A stretch of DNA of 64,000 nt from positions 60,041,703 through 60,105,702 of the forward strand of contig CAMGYJ010000002.1 in assembly GCA_946122785.1 (NCBI GenBank), read 5' to 3'. The stretch comes from Linum tenue (taxonomy: Eukaryota > Streptophyta > Magnoliopsida > Malpighiales > Linaceae). Shown piece after piece: positions 11,467 to 21,352 of the stretch. The translations under genes were made by a program, and so were the position numbers. Under the pieces are notes generated by a model, which saw only the letters and a program-made list of their open reading frames with translations, made no database searches and was not told the origin of the DNA. Each line of letters opens with the position of its first letter. The first letter of the stretch is position 1.

Positions 11467-13417
11467 TTCCTCCCCCATTTTAGTGTATTCATAGAATTCA
11501 CTAAAATCACAACATTCTTCCAACAAAACTTAAGCATAAATGAAAATGTCGTGACAATTGAATTTTCACCTTAGTATATTACACTTGACGAATACTCGAA
11601 TACAAAGGGTGTCGGTAACGATTGAACCCATTGACTCATATGAATATTCGAAGATAATATACATTTAAGTTTTCAAAACTTCTAAGCGCATTGACACTAT
11701 TATCCGCCATGTGTCCTATCCTTCTCATAAGCGCACACGAAACCAAAGTCCGAGTTTCTTGAAGCGGCTACACTTCATGCTTACGTAGGTTGAATCTCTA
11801 TTCGTGTAACCGCATAATACACTTTTTCAAAGATTCAATTAAGAAGTTTTAAACTTCATCCTCTTCTCTCATGCAGGATAACAAGCACATACCTCGGGAT
11901 GACAAATTTTGTGCTTCAATTTTTTATAATAAGCTTTCCACATTGAATTCAGCCTCTAACGTTGTATTAGAGGGGAATTGGGTGTCCCATTACCAGAAAT
12001 TATATGGACTTTAATCCATCCCTTTCACAGACTTGATCATCAAGTCACTAGTTAACCACTTCATCAAATGATCAACCAAATTATTTTGAGTTTGGTCATA
12101 CTGTCTAGACACAACACTATGAATGATCAGTTCACAACTTTTACCGTGCCTTACTCCCACATGATCGTACTTGTCATTTTCACTTGACTATATGCCTTAG
12201 CCAAATTAGCATTACTATCACAAAAGATAGTAATAGGTGAGATTGGTTTAGGCCATAAATATATGTCATAAACCAAACCTCTTAATAATTATGTCTCTTC
12301 TCTAAGAGAAATCAAGGCCACACAAATTTTGATTCCATAGTGAAACTTAGTGATGCAAGTTTGCTTTCTAGAGGCCCAAATTATGGCACCTCTCCCAAGC
12401 AAGAGGACCCATCTCGATGTTGAAGTATCACCTTTAACATGAGAAATCCAACTAATATCAACAAATCCTTCCAAAATTAATGGAAAGCCACTATAAGTCA
12501 ATACAATGTGCCTTTGACATATCCTAGTACACGCCTTATTTCATTTCAAATGATGAGAACTAGGAATCATCACGTACCAACTTAATTGTTATATCTCATA
12601 TGCGATATCTAGCATCATGTAAGTCATGCATACATCGAGCCCCCAATTTGACATGGAATTTATGCAGGTACCTTCTCGTGCAGAAAAATTGAGAGAAGGA
12701 CTCTTTCTTGTCGTTCCGCTTGATACAATACACAGAATCACATTTGCCTCCCCCATATCCTACATGGAGAATTGAAATAACAACTTTTTATTAAAGTTCA
12801 CTTATCTTTTATTGGTTCCAAAGATAAGCATGTCTTATACATACAAATGTACGATGACTTCATTACCAGAATCATCATAAATTGTGTACACATTTTGTCT
12901 CTTTGGTTTAAAATAACATAAACCACTTGACAAAATCACTTATCTTTGATTGGTCCCAAAGATAAATATGTCATTTACATACAACCACAACGACTCTATT
13001 ACCAGAATCATCAAACATTGTATACACAATTTCGTCTCTTTGGTTTAACGTAAACCACTAGACAAAATCACACCACCAAACCACTAGACAAATCCAAGTT
13101 TATCTAGAACTTCGTAAATGTCGAATAGAGAATTAGACCAATTAACCATTGAGTATGTGACCTACCCAAAGGCAATTTTCATTCTTCTATTTCTCCATTT
13201 TACGAATCATTCTCCTTCTTCCTCATCTTCTAATCATCCCTCTTCCAAGTTACCTTCCGGATATGGAATACACCATGAGATAAGTACGAAGAAAACCCAT
13301 CTTCTATTGCCATCGATGAAAAACCCATCATCGAACATTCTCATAATTCCATAGACCGGAACCGATTTCTTGTAAAGAGCGGTTCGAGCCATCGTACCGG
13401 AAAACTATTCTTTTCAT

Positions 13418-13944
13418 TGTTGAGACTTTTAGGGACGAGAGTATACGTACGATAGCCCGAGACCGGGTGACCAGGATTGTGATAGAGTCGTGAACAACGT
13501 TCACTTTCCGAAAAGAATATTTCCACTCTCAACAAGCCTAGGGTTACAGGAAATTTCTCCCGAGGATAAAACTATCACCACTTTAGGTTCCAGGCTCAAG
13601 AACACTAAAGCATACTTAGAAATTTTTGGAAGAAAGAAGAAGAATATGTTTGATGGTATGTGGCATCATCCACCCCACACATATTTATAGGAGCCGAATC
13701 CATGCATTGTTTCATGAAAGGGTGCCTTTATCCATACGAAAGGTTGCATTTATCCATATGAAAGGTTGCCTCTATCCATAAGGTTATCCTTATCTATAAA
13801 ATAATGCAACCGCCACTAGGCCAAAGAGATGTGTCCCTTCATGGAATTAGAATATTGGTTCGGTCGGTCTAATACCAAACCAGTTGGTCGGTCCAATCAA
13901 AACCAATTTGACTTGGTTAGTCAAGTTCAACCAAATTTCCAACC
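13418..13944 (-). repeat. 5' LTR of the degenerate copia element
   Basis: This is the partner of the LTR at 10894-11466. It has fewer copies of the internal AAAGGTTGC motif and several substitutions. Its outer terminal base has drifted (CCAACC instead of CCAACA). The divergence between the LTRs indicates an old insertion. Confidence 0.8.
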
Positions 13945-14099
13945 TAAACAAATCGACCCGCCCCTAAGAATCGGGACAGATCGGACAGGTCAATGGGTTC
14001 TTGGGATCAAGTTTACACCCCCTAAATTCCTGAATCGCTAAATGTCGCCCTAAGAATTGCTAAACATCGCCCTAATTTAAAAATCAAATTACCTAAATA

Positions 14100-14462
14100 C
14101 CCTTAATGAAAATTAGAAAATAGAACCAACCAAACAGCCCTTCCCCTTCCCCTTCCCCTTCCCCCTCTTCCCACGCGAGACAACCCCTCCCCTCTCTGCA
14201 ACTCCCTTCCCCCACCGGTCATTCTTCCCGCCGCCGGCCGGTCCTGCTCCCGTCGTTGCCGGAAAAGAAGGCCGCGCCGCCGCCCCCCCGCCAGCCTCGC
14301 CGCCGCCGCCCCGCCAGCCTCGCCGCGCCCCTGCTCCCGTCGTTGCCGGAGAAGAAGGCCGCGCCCCCGCCAGCCTCGCCGCTGCCCTTGCCAGTGCCAG
14401 CCTCGCCGGCCGCGCTTCGACGCCAGCCCGTCGCCGCCAACCCTGCCTCGCCGGAGAAGAAG
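14100..14462 (+). other. GC-rich leader exon of the PMD-type gene
   Basis: CCCTTCC repeats at 14141-14165 lead into a very GC-rich stretch with an open frame of Pro/Ala/Lys/Arg composition but no ATG. It ends at a good donor, GAGAAGAAG|GTAAGG, at 14462. The next acceptor (TTTTTTTTGAAG|ATG at 15219) restores phase 0 onto an ATG. I therefore read it as a mostly untranslated first exon. Whether the proline-rich frame is translated is unclear. Confidence 0.45.
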
Positions 14463-14483
14463 GTAAGGAAAAAAAAAAATTTG

Positions 14484-14713
14484 CCCGAACCGCGGTCAAC
14501 GCGCGGTCAGACCGGCGGTCAACGCGCGGTCAGACCAACGATCAACGCGCGGTTGGACCGACGGCTGACCGCGGTCAACGCTCGGTCCGACCAGCGGCTG
14601 ACCGCGGTCAAAGGGCGGTTGACCGATGGTCAAACCGCGCTTTGACCGCGGTCAGCCGCTGGTCGGACCGCGCGTTGACCGCCGGTCTGACCGCGCGTTG
14701 ACCGCGGTTCAGG
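14484..14713. repeat. Left palindromic GC-rich array of the MULE
   Basis: About 230 bp is built from variants of ACCGCGGTCAACGCGCGGTC in both orientations. The second half is largely the reverse complement of the first, centred near 14610, so a single strand can fold into one long hairpin. It lies inside the first intron of the PMD-type gene, just after the donor at 14463. A counterpart lies near the other end of the element at 20362-20620. Confidence 0.85.
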
Positions 14714-15218
14714 CCTTTTTTTTTAAATTCTGTTTTTAAAATTCTGTGTTTTATTATTCGCTAAATAAATGTTAATAATAAAAAAAAATTAAAAAATATA
14801 CATAATAAAAGAATTTAGTTATATTATTGATAAATACTAATTTAGTTATAATGATAATTAATAATAACGTATTCGATAAATGTTAATTTAGTTATAATAT
14901 TAATTTAGTTATAATTTAGTTTTATAATATAAAAAAATTTAAAATCGTATTCGATAATTGTTAATTAAAGATAAAAAATTTAAAGAACATTATAAAAAAA
15001 TTAAAAATGTGTTTTTATCATTTTAATAATCAAAATTTCAAAGTAATTCGTTTATCTACTTAATTATTAATAATTTGACCTTGATTAAAAAGTAAATAAT
15101 TATTACATAGAACGTAACATAAATGTTAAAACTATTAGTTTTATAATTGTAATTATGAAAATCTTAAATTAATTACTTTATGTACTCCATTATTAATAAT
15201 TCAAACTTTTTTTTGAAG

Positions 15219-16431
15219 ATGTCTGGACATGGAATGGGTAAACCGGATATGATTAAGGCGAGAAATAAGGAGAGAATGGAAGGTCGTGCTTGTAGACTTA
15301 CGGCGACTGGTAGGAAGGAAAATGAAGAAAAAAATCCACCTAAGGTTAGAAGGAAGAAGAAGGCGGATGTAGTGCGTCCTGACGGCCACCCTACTGTGGG
15401 GTAGTTGTCTCTTAGTCGAGGTACTACCAGTACTCCTACACCAGATACCGCACCGGTATGGCAGGCTAATTGGAGTGATTCCATTGACGAGGATGATGAT
15501 GATGATGGTGATGCTGAGGTTGGGAATGCCCCAGATGCTGGTGCTGCTGCTGGTGATGTTGCTGTTGATGATGCTGTTGATGGTGCTGGTGATGCTGAGG
15601 CTGGGGATGCCCCACCTCCAGCTGATTTAGGCGTGGGGAAGACGGCACGAGTCGGGGTATCTTTTCCGTCCGAGCCAGCTGCCACAGTCTCCGGATGCAC
15701 CTCGTGCTTCCTCGTGGATTTCTCCCCGTTTGCCAGGTGGGGATGAGGCTAGACAGAGGTTAGCACGCTATCGACAGTTGTTGGATGAGCTTTCAGCTGA
15801 TGATGTGACCTGGACTCCGTACGGACGAGATGGCCACACAGATATACCCCGCTCCTTGTATACTGGCCCCATTCGCTTTTCTGACATTGCTGAGGGATAC
15901 GATCATGCACGTTGTCTGCGCCAGTTTGGATACCGACAGATTATCCCCCGTGCTATGACGGTACCACATGACCAGTACCGTCCGGCTTCCGGCAGCAGTT
16001 ACATAGTCTTTTGGGATCCGTGGGTGAATCAGTTGTGGGATAACGTGGCAGCCCGTCGTCTAGATTTGGATTTTGCTTCTCGGCCGTGCGAGCAGCCATC
16101 GGAGATCGTGGAGGAGTACATTGACTGGTTTCTGACTAGATCGCACCCACGTATCACCCACCCCACTGATGGGGAGCCTCAGCCTCGACCACTACTAGTT
16201 CATCAGGTTAGTTATGACTTTCTTTTGCTTTTCCAAATATAAAGGACATTTGTTATTTATTCTAACATTGTTTTCTATTTACAGTTGAGAGAGCAGATTG
16301 TGGATCGTTTAGGTTCCGTGTTGCTGACGAGGGACCGGAGTAAGTGGGAGGAGGACGGTGGTAAGCTCTATGATATGGTAGCTGGAGTTTTCGAGTTGTA
16401 CGACCAGTTGGTAGGGCAGCCGCCTCAGTAG
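15219..16431 (+). pseudogene. Plant mobile domain (PMD) C-terminal-type gene, damaged
   Basis: An exon begins at 15219 with ATG directly after an acceptor. It encodes a basic Lys/Arg-rich stretch, then an in-frame TAG (15402-15404), then an Asp/Ala-rich stretch. The frame changes between about 15630 and 15730. The recognisable part (15730-16206, spliced to 16285-16431) contains GPIRFSDIAEGYDHARCLRQF, GYRQIIPR, and EEYIDWFLTRSHPRI followed by a helical tail. These match the C-terminal segment of plant mobile domain proteins (the MAIN/MAIL1 and Ser/Thr phosphatase 7 long-form group), in which RVLRQFG-IP and YIDWF blocks are typical. The main N-terminal PMD core is not visible. PMD genes are known to travel with MULEs and Gypsy elements. 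Annotation as a functional protein is doubtful because of the stop and frame change. Confidence 0.6.
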
Positions 16432-16650
16432 ACGATTGTGTTTTTATTTGTCATCGTTTGTAGTTGAACTGAGACTATTGTGTTTTTTATTTGTCATCGT
16501 TTGTAGTTGAATTGAGACTATTGTGTGTTTTATTTGTCATCGTTTGTAGTTGAACTGAGACTATTGTGTGTTTTATTTGTCATCGTTTGTAGTTGAACTA
16601 TGACTATTGTGTGTTTTATTTGTCATCGTTTGTAGTTTAATTGAGACGGT
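16432..16650. repeat. Minisatellite, five units of about 42 bp
   Basis: Five head-to-tail copies of a unit containing ATTTGTCATCGTTTGTAGTT follow directly after the stop of the PMD-type gene. They separate it from the 3' end of the convergent transposase gene and may form the shared 3' region. Confidence 0.85.
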
Positions 16651-19600
16651 TGTGTGTTTTTTTACTTTATTACATTCAATGCATTGCTAAAATAGTTAAT
16701 CAACATGGTAGATTACTAAATGTTTCAACAATAGAGAGTTATACAATTCGTAAATAGAGAGTTATACAATAGAGAGTTATACAATTCATCCCCGTGGGTT
16801 CAATCTATCATAAAGCGCACGCTCATGTAAGAAGAATTGATCCCACCCATTGACACTAGGGTCATGATAAATAGGCCAAAGGCCATTAATTGGAGGCATG
16901 GGCACTTGACCATGTCGAAAGTCAAGTCGCACCCAATGATCCCCCGTAAAATGTAGTGATAAGATCCCACGTGGTCTTGTTACTCCTGGTGGGGCCGTCA
17001 CAGGTTGCACGGTATAACGACCGCCTTGACTGTATACAACGATGGCCCATGAATGCAAGGTGGCGAAGACGAAGAGTTCCGCATTATCCATCCAGTTGAA
17101 AGGTCCACAGCCACTTGTTGATGCCCACCTGCAACGTCGAATGCCATCTTCTATTCCATTTGCTATTCCATCATAGTAGTCTCTATAAAGCTCAGGACGG
17201 GATTCAAGCTCCTCTAGAACAGCGCGTCTCATTTGTGGCCAATTCCTTTGGTCCCCAGTAGCTTCTTGTGATATAGCTCGAAATCCACAGTGTCCATCTG
17301 GAATAGGTTTGAACCAACCACGAACTAGTCGTTGCACGTAGGATTCCAAACAATGTAGCCATGGGTAATTCTTCCAACTAGTATTGGGATTCCGAGCAAC
17401 CCTCCACGGGGCACCATCTAGCCAAAGAGCATAACACAATAAATTAATACAATGAGTTATACAATATGTTTACCCGAAATTAGGAATATAATTTCTAACC
17501 TGTATCATTAAGGATCACCGGCTCCGTCCCATTCTCGAAGTTGGTTTGTGCATTCCCATTCGGTGCACCATCTAGATGAAGAACATAATAGAATAAATGA
17601 ATACAAAGAGTTACACTATATGTTTACTCGAAATTAGGAATATAATTTCTAACCTGTATCATTATGGATCGACTCCGTCTCATCCTCGAAGTTGGTTTGT
17701 GCATTCACATTCAGGGCACCACCTATCTCATTTAAAAAAAAAATATTAGTTGTACACCATATTGAGGACAATTGAACACAACTAAAAGAAAAAGTTAATC
17801 TACCTGTATTTCCATCATTGTCCGGAGTTGCAGTCGGAAGTCTTGAACTTCTCCTCCCTCGTCTCCTCTCCACATGCTCGAAGTGAGACAGGTTTTGAGT
17901 AGTGGACGTCCTTGGGCGACCGGGGCGGGGCTGTCCCCCATGCGGTTCATCAATGCCATCATTTTCAGGATGAAGATGGCTCCGGAGTAGGCCGATTGCA
18001 CCTCGAATGGTCTCGTCGCCTCTATCAAGAACCTCCTGTACTAGACCTTGGAACACACCACGGTGGTAATCACTATGGTCATCCCACTCCGGCCGAGTAG
18101 GAGGTTCATGATAGTTGATAACGGTCCAGAATGGCAACACATCATACAAGGCGAAATCCCGATTTTCACGTCGTGCTAACTGAATGGAACATCTACATGG
18201 GAGACCATAGGTAGGAGGAAACGTACATGTACAAGGTTCCCCTTCCACTGCTACCTCGAACAACATCAACCTCAGAGCTTCTAGAGTGACTTTCGTATTC
18301 AACTCTCGAAATGGTTTTCCATCCGCTCGGAGCAGCTTCTTTTGTCGGGAATCCTCTAGCAGCTTCCTGATTTGAAGATGTTGAGCCTCAATGTAATCAT
18401 CGTTCTTCTTGTATACCTACAAACAATGAAGAACAATTAGGAGACTACTAAAACTTATGTGTGTATCAATGAAGATTTATTAGATTACTAACTGTGTCGA
18501 CTGCGCCAGTAGATGATTGAAGCCACTTCTTGAAGGAGGAATGGGCAGCTTCAACCCTATTAGAGCTTGTGTTACCCAAATGCCGCAGTTGATTGGTATA
18601 ACATTTAGCCCACATGTGTCTAACTGGTAACCACTCAGCTGTCATATACCCCAAAGACGTCGGTACTGTACTCCCCAACTACGTCTGAAATTCTCTAAGG
18701 CAGTATCCATGTCTTCCACTGTCAATGCATATACAGCACGTTGCCAAGACGCCATGATATGATCCACTGTCGGTTTGGCTGCATCTATACCACAATGAGT
18801 CGTCCTTCGCACCTCCGTTAGACACTTTGCTCTCACATTCCTATCCATATGCCAAAGACATAATATATGAGTCGATGATGGAAACATTACCCCCACGGTC
18901 TCAACCAATCCTCCTGCCTTGTCACTGACAAACACATCTGGAACAATGGGGCCAAGAAGATGTTGCAAATGCGTCAGAAGCCACTGGTACGACTCCTTCG
19001 TCTCGTCGTACACTATTGCAGATGCAATGACAAAGTTCAATCCCACTGGTGTCATGCCGACAATCTCAACCCAAGGCATATCATACTTATTGGTCTTGTA
19101 TGTTGCATCTATCACGATCACATGGTGCCAAGCTCGCAACATCAATATTGACTCGGGGTGGGCTAGGAACAAGTGTGTAAGCACGTTACGATCGTCCATA
19201 TACTGCACATAGTAACCCTTCTCCTGCGCCATGCGGAAAGTATACTGTAAGGCTGTCATCTGACCAAGCTCTTCTTTCCTTATCTTGTGGCACTCGTTAT
19301 AAATCTGCTTTCTGTTGTGTGTTCCATTTGCACCTTTTCTGTCATTCACTGCCTTGTGGATATTCCTTGGTGGGACACCGGCTGATCTCAGCTCTCTGAT
19401 GTATTGCTTGTCCTCTGTAGTCAAAACATTCCTTCCCTTTGATCCCTCCGGAAATAGCTCCAACTGATGATTGTGGAAACCCAAATTAGCACCAGGATTC
19501 TTTGTATTTGCCACCCCTAGGATCAACCAATATCCATCACTTGACCGCTCAAGCTTGATCTGAAACTCGCACCCCAACTTTTCAGTAGATGTAAGAGGCC

Positions 19601-19914
19601 TCATTTCCTTACTCGGATCAGGTTCCTTCGACTTCTTCTTCCTACCATGAGTGCAATGTAAGTAATGTCGCCAAGTACTTTCATTCGTATTTTTTTTGTT
19701 CGATGCCCTCACCAAATAAAACCCAAAACCCTTTGCAATCTTAATGGCTGCTTCATATGCTTGCAACTCCGTAGTGTATTTCACGCCATCAATGAAATCC
19801 GAGGTGTAATCATGGCCATCCAGATTGTAACTTCCAATATCCTGCAATGTTATCAGTATTAAATTTAATAATCATCATAACTTCATATGCGAATCTATTA
19901 TTTATGCAATAAAT

Positions 19915-20290
19915 TTAATCTTAATTTGTAATGCAAAATCTAATCTTAATTTTCTAGATTAACACCAAATTAAATCTAATCTTAATTTAAGGCCAAATCT
20001 AATCTTAATTTCTAATGTTAAATCCTTCAATTCCAAAAATCTAATCAAAACCCAATAAATCTAATAAATTATATTAATCTTAATTTGTAATGCAAAATCT
20101 AATCTTAATTTTCTAGATTAACACCAAATTAAATCTAATCTTAATTTAAGGCCAAATCTAATCTTAATTTCTAATGCTAAATCCTTCAATTCCAAAAATC
20201 TAATCTTAATTTCTAATGCTAAATCCTTCAATTCCAAAAATAATTATGCAAATAAATCTAATAAATTATATAAATCAAAACCCAACAAAT
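19915..20290. repeat. AT-rich tandem repeats in transposase intron 1
   Basis: A unit of about 160 bp with the words AATCTAATCTTAATTT and CTAAATCCTTCAATTCC occurs about twice. Partial copies follow up to about 20250. It lies between the second transposase exon and the right palindromic array. Confidence 0.7.
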
Positions 20291-20361
20291 TATTTCATGG
20301 AACAATCATAAATCATATAAAAAATATAAAATTATTCAACGAAAAAAAAAACCACAAAATG

Positions 20362-20620
20362 CCCAACCGCAAGTGACCTGCGGTTTGACCATGGTCGGAC
20401 CGCAAATCACCTGCGGTTGAGCCATTGGTGGACCGCAATTGACCTGCGGTTGGACCATGGCTGAACCGCAGGTGATTTGCGGTCCGACCATGGTCCAACC
20501 GCAGGTCAATTGCGGTCCACCAGTGGCTCAACCGCAGGTGATTTGCGGTCCGGCCATGGTCCAACCGCAGGTCACTTGCGGTTGGACCATGGTCGGACCG
20601 CAAATCACCCGCGGTTCCCA
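20362..20620. repeat. Right palindromic GC-rich array of the MULE
   Basis: About 260 bp of alternating units such as GACCTGCGGTTGGACCATGG and its complement. The left arm (about 20366-20461) is nearly the reverse complement of a segment to its right (about 20490-20583). The design parallels 14484-14713, although the unit sequence differs (CCGCAGGT versus CCGCGGTC). It lies in the first intron of the transposase gene, just after the donor at 20660. Confidence 0.85.
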
Positions 20621-20863
20621 TTTTCTGTGTTTTTTTTTCTTTTTCGGTTCATGTTCTTACCTCGTCGGATTTGCTACTCATGATTCAGACGTCCTATCGA
20701 CGATATCGGCTTCAAAATGACGATGAGAGATTTTTCTCTTCTTAGAGAGTGTTTTTTTAGTCCAAGTGATGTTTGTTTGAGGAAGGAAAGGTAAAGAAGC
20801 TATGGGGGTTAAAAGTGTAACTTTTATTCTTTTTAAGGCGACCTTTAGCAACTCCCTAAATTC

Positions 20864-20939
20864 GAGTGACCAAATGGTTGAGCCCCGATTCGCAGTCACG
20901 CGCCTTACTCTCCTGCTCGCTCGCCAGCCTCACTCAGAG
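20864..20939. other. Host remnant between two transposon insertions
   Basis: Only 76 bp of sequence lies between the right target duplication of the MULE and the start of the copia LTR. It includes the copia target duplication CAGAG (20935-20939). It was presumably continuous with 26277 onward, upstream of the EF-hand gene. Confidence 0.7.
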
Positions 20940-21290
20940 TGTCGAACTCCATGGACAAAGCACAAGAAGGAGAAGATGAAGAAGAGCTCGAGGCCCCTGT
21001 AGCAGCAACGGTCACATTGAAGAAAAGGGAAAGAGGCGCGTTGCTGAAAGAAGTGAAGAAGAAGGAGCAAAACGACTTCGTACAGAGTAGTAAATAGTAT
21101 TATTTATTATTAGTTCTTTTAGTTTAGTTGTCCATTCTCCAGCTGCCACTTGTCTCGTTTTAGATGGACAAGGTAGTTAGAATCTGTTTGTCCTGTAGCT
21201 CTTATTCCTCTGTACATATACCAGCAGTTTTGCTGCACAAATCAGTAAGAAAATCATTCCACAAATCGTCACTACTTTCAATTATTCTCA
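20940..21290 (+). repeat. 5' LTR of the intact copia element
   Basis: It begins TGTCGAACTCC and ends TTATTCTCA, followed directly by the primer binding site. It matches 25926-26276 with no difference that I could see. Confidence 0.95.
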
Positions 21291-21302
21291 TGGTATCAGA
21301 GC
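21291..21302 (+). other. Primer binding site (initiator Met tRNA type)
   Basis: TGGTATCAGAGC abuts the 5' LTR. This is the standard plant copia primer site complementary to the 3' end of initiator methionine tRNA, used to prime minus-strand cDNA. Confidence 0.9.
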
Positions 21303-21352
21303 CTCTGGCTTTCCTCATCTAGGGTTTCGTGAACCTGTTCTAAAGCGCCGCC

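Larger units (their letters stand above)
10894..13944 (-). mobile_element. Degenerate Ty1/copia retrotransposon, minus orientation
   Basis: Two LTR copies (10894-11466 and 13418-13944) flank about 1.95 kb of interior. The direct repeat TAAAC occurs on both outer sides (10889-10893 and 13945-13949), giving a 5-bp target duplication. Read on the minus strand, a purine tract (GGGGGAGGAA) precedes the 3' LTR at 11466, which fixes orientation. Inside, minus-strand remnants of reverse transcriptase (a YVDD block with a stop, near 12800-12900) and RNase H (12289-12501, KQTCITKFHYGIK) survive. Gag, protease and integrase are not visible. No clear tRNA primer site lies next to the 5' LTR, so the element is internally deleted and dead. 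Confidence 0.8.
16786..20681 (-). pseudogene. MULE transposase with C-terminal OTU protease domain, frameshifted
   Basis: Proposed exons: 20681-20661 (ATG, seven codons), 19841-18493, 18416-17804, 17722-17654, 17571-17500 and 17417-16786. All junctions are GT-AG with matching phase. The N-terminal third carries a MuDR/FAR1-like DNA-binding region. The transposase core follows, with DDE Asp residues in VIVIDATYK and VFVSDKAGG, the LCLWHMDRN block and the Glu in NRVEAAH. A frameshift near 18655-18685 separates the two Asp from this Glu. A SWIM-like finger follows (CTCTFPPTYGLPCRCSI), with Cys where the last His is expected. The final exon encodes an OTU-type cysteine protease: catalytic Asp/Cys in PDGHCGFRA and His in TGDHWVRL. 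OTU enzymes cleave ubiquitin. Use by the element is inference. The large first intron holds the right palindromic array. Confidence 0.8.
14030..20854. mobile_element. MULE transposon carrying OTU-transposase and PMD genes
   Basis: The 6.8-kb element is bounded by the direct repeat CCTAAATTC (14021-14029 and 20855-20863), a 9-bp duplication as made by Mutator-like elements. The termini are short imperfect inverted repeats: GAATCGCTAAATGTCGCC at 14032 and, inverted, GAGTTGCTAAAGGTCGCC at 20854. A second copy of the left terminal motif lies at about 14054. Two genes run inward from the ends: a PMD-type gene (+) and a transposase-OTU gene (-). They converge on a minisatellite at 16.4-16.65 kb. 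Each has a palindromic GC-rich array in its first intron. The transposase has a frameshift and the PMD gene an in-frame stop and a frame change, so this copy is probably not autonomous. Confidence 0.75.

Noticed and set aside
14113..14645. Long Pro/Ala/Arg-rich open frames on both strands
   Set aside because: They arise from GC-rich, stop-poor sequence without an ATG. I kept the region only as a probable leader exon.
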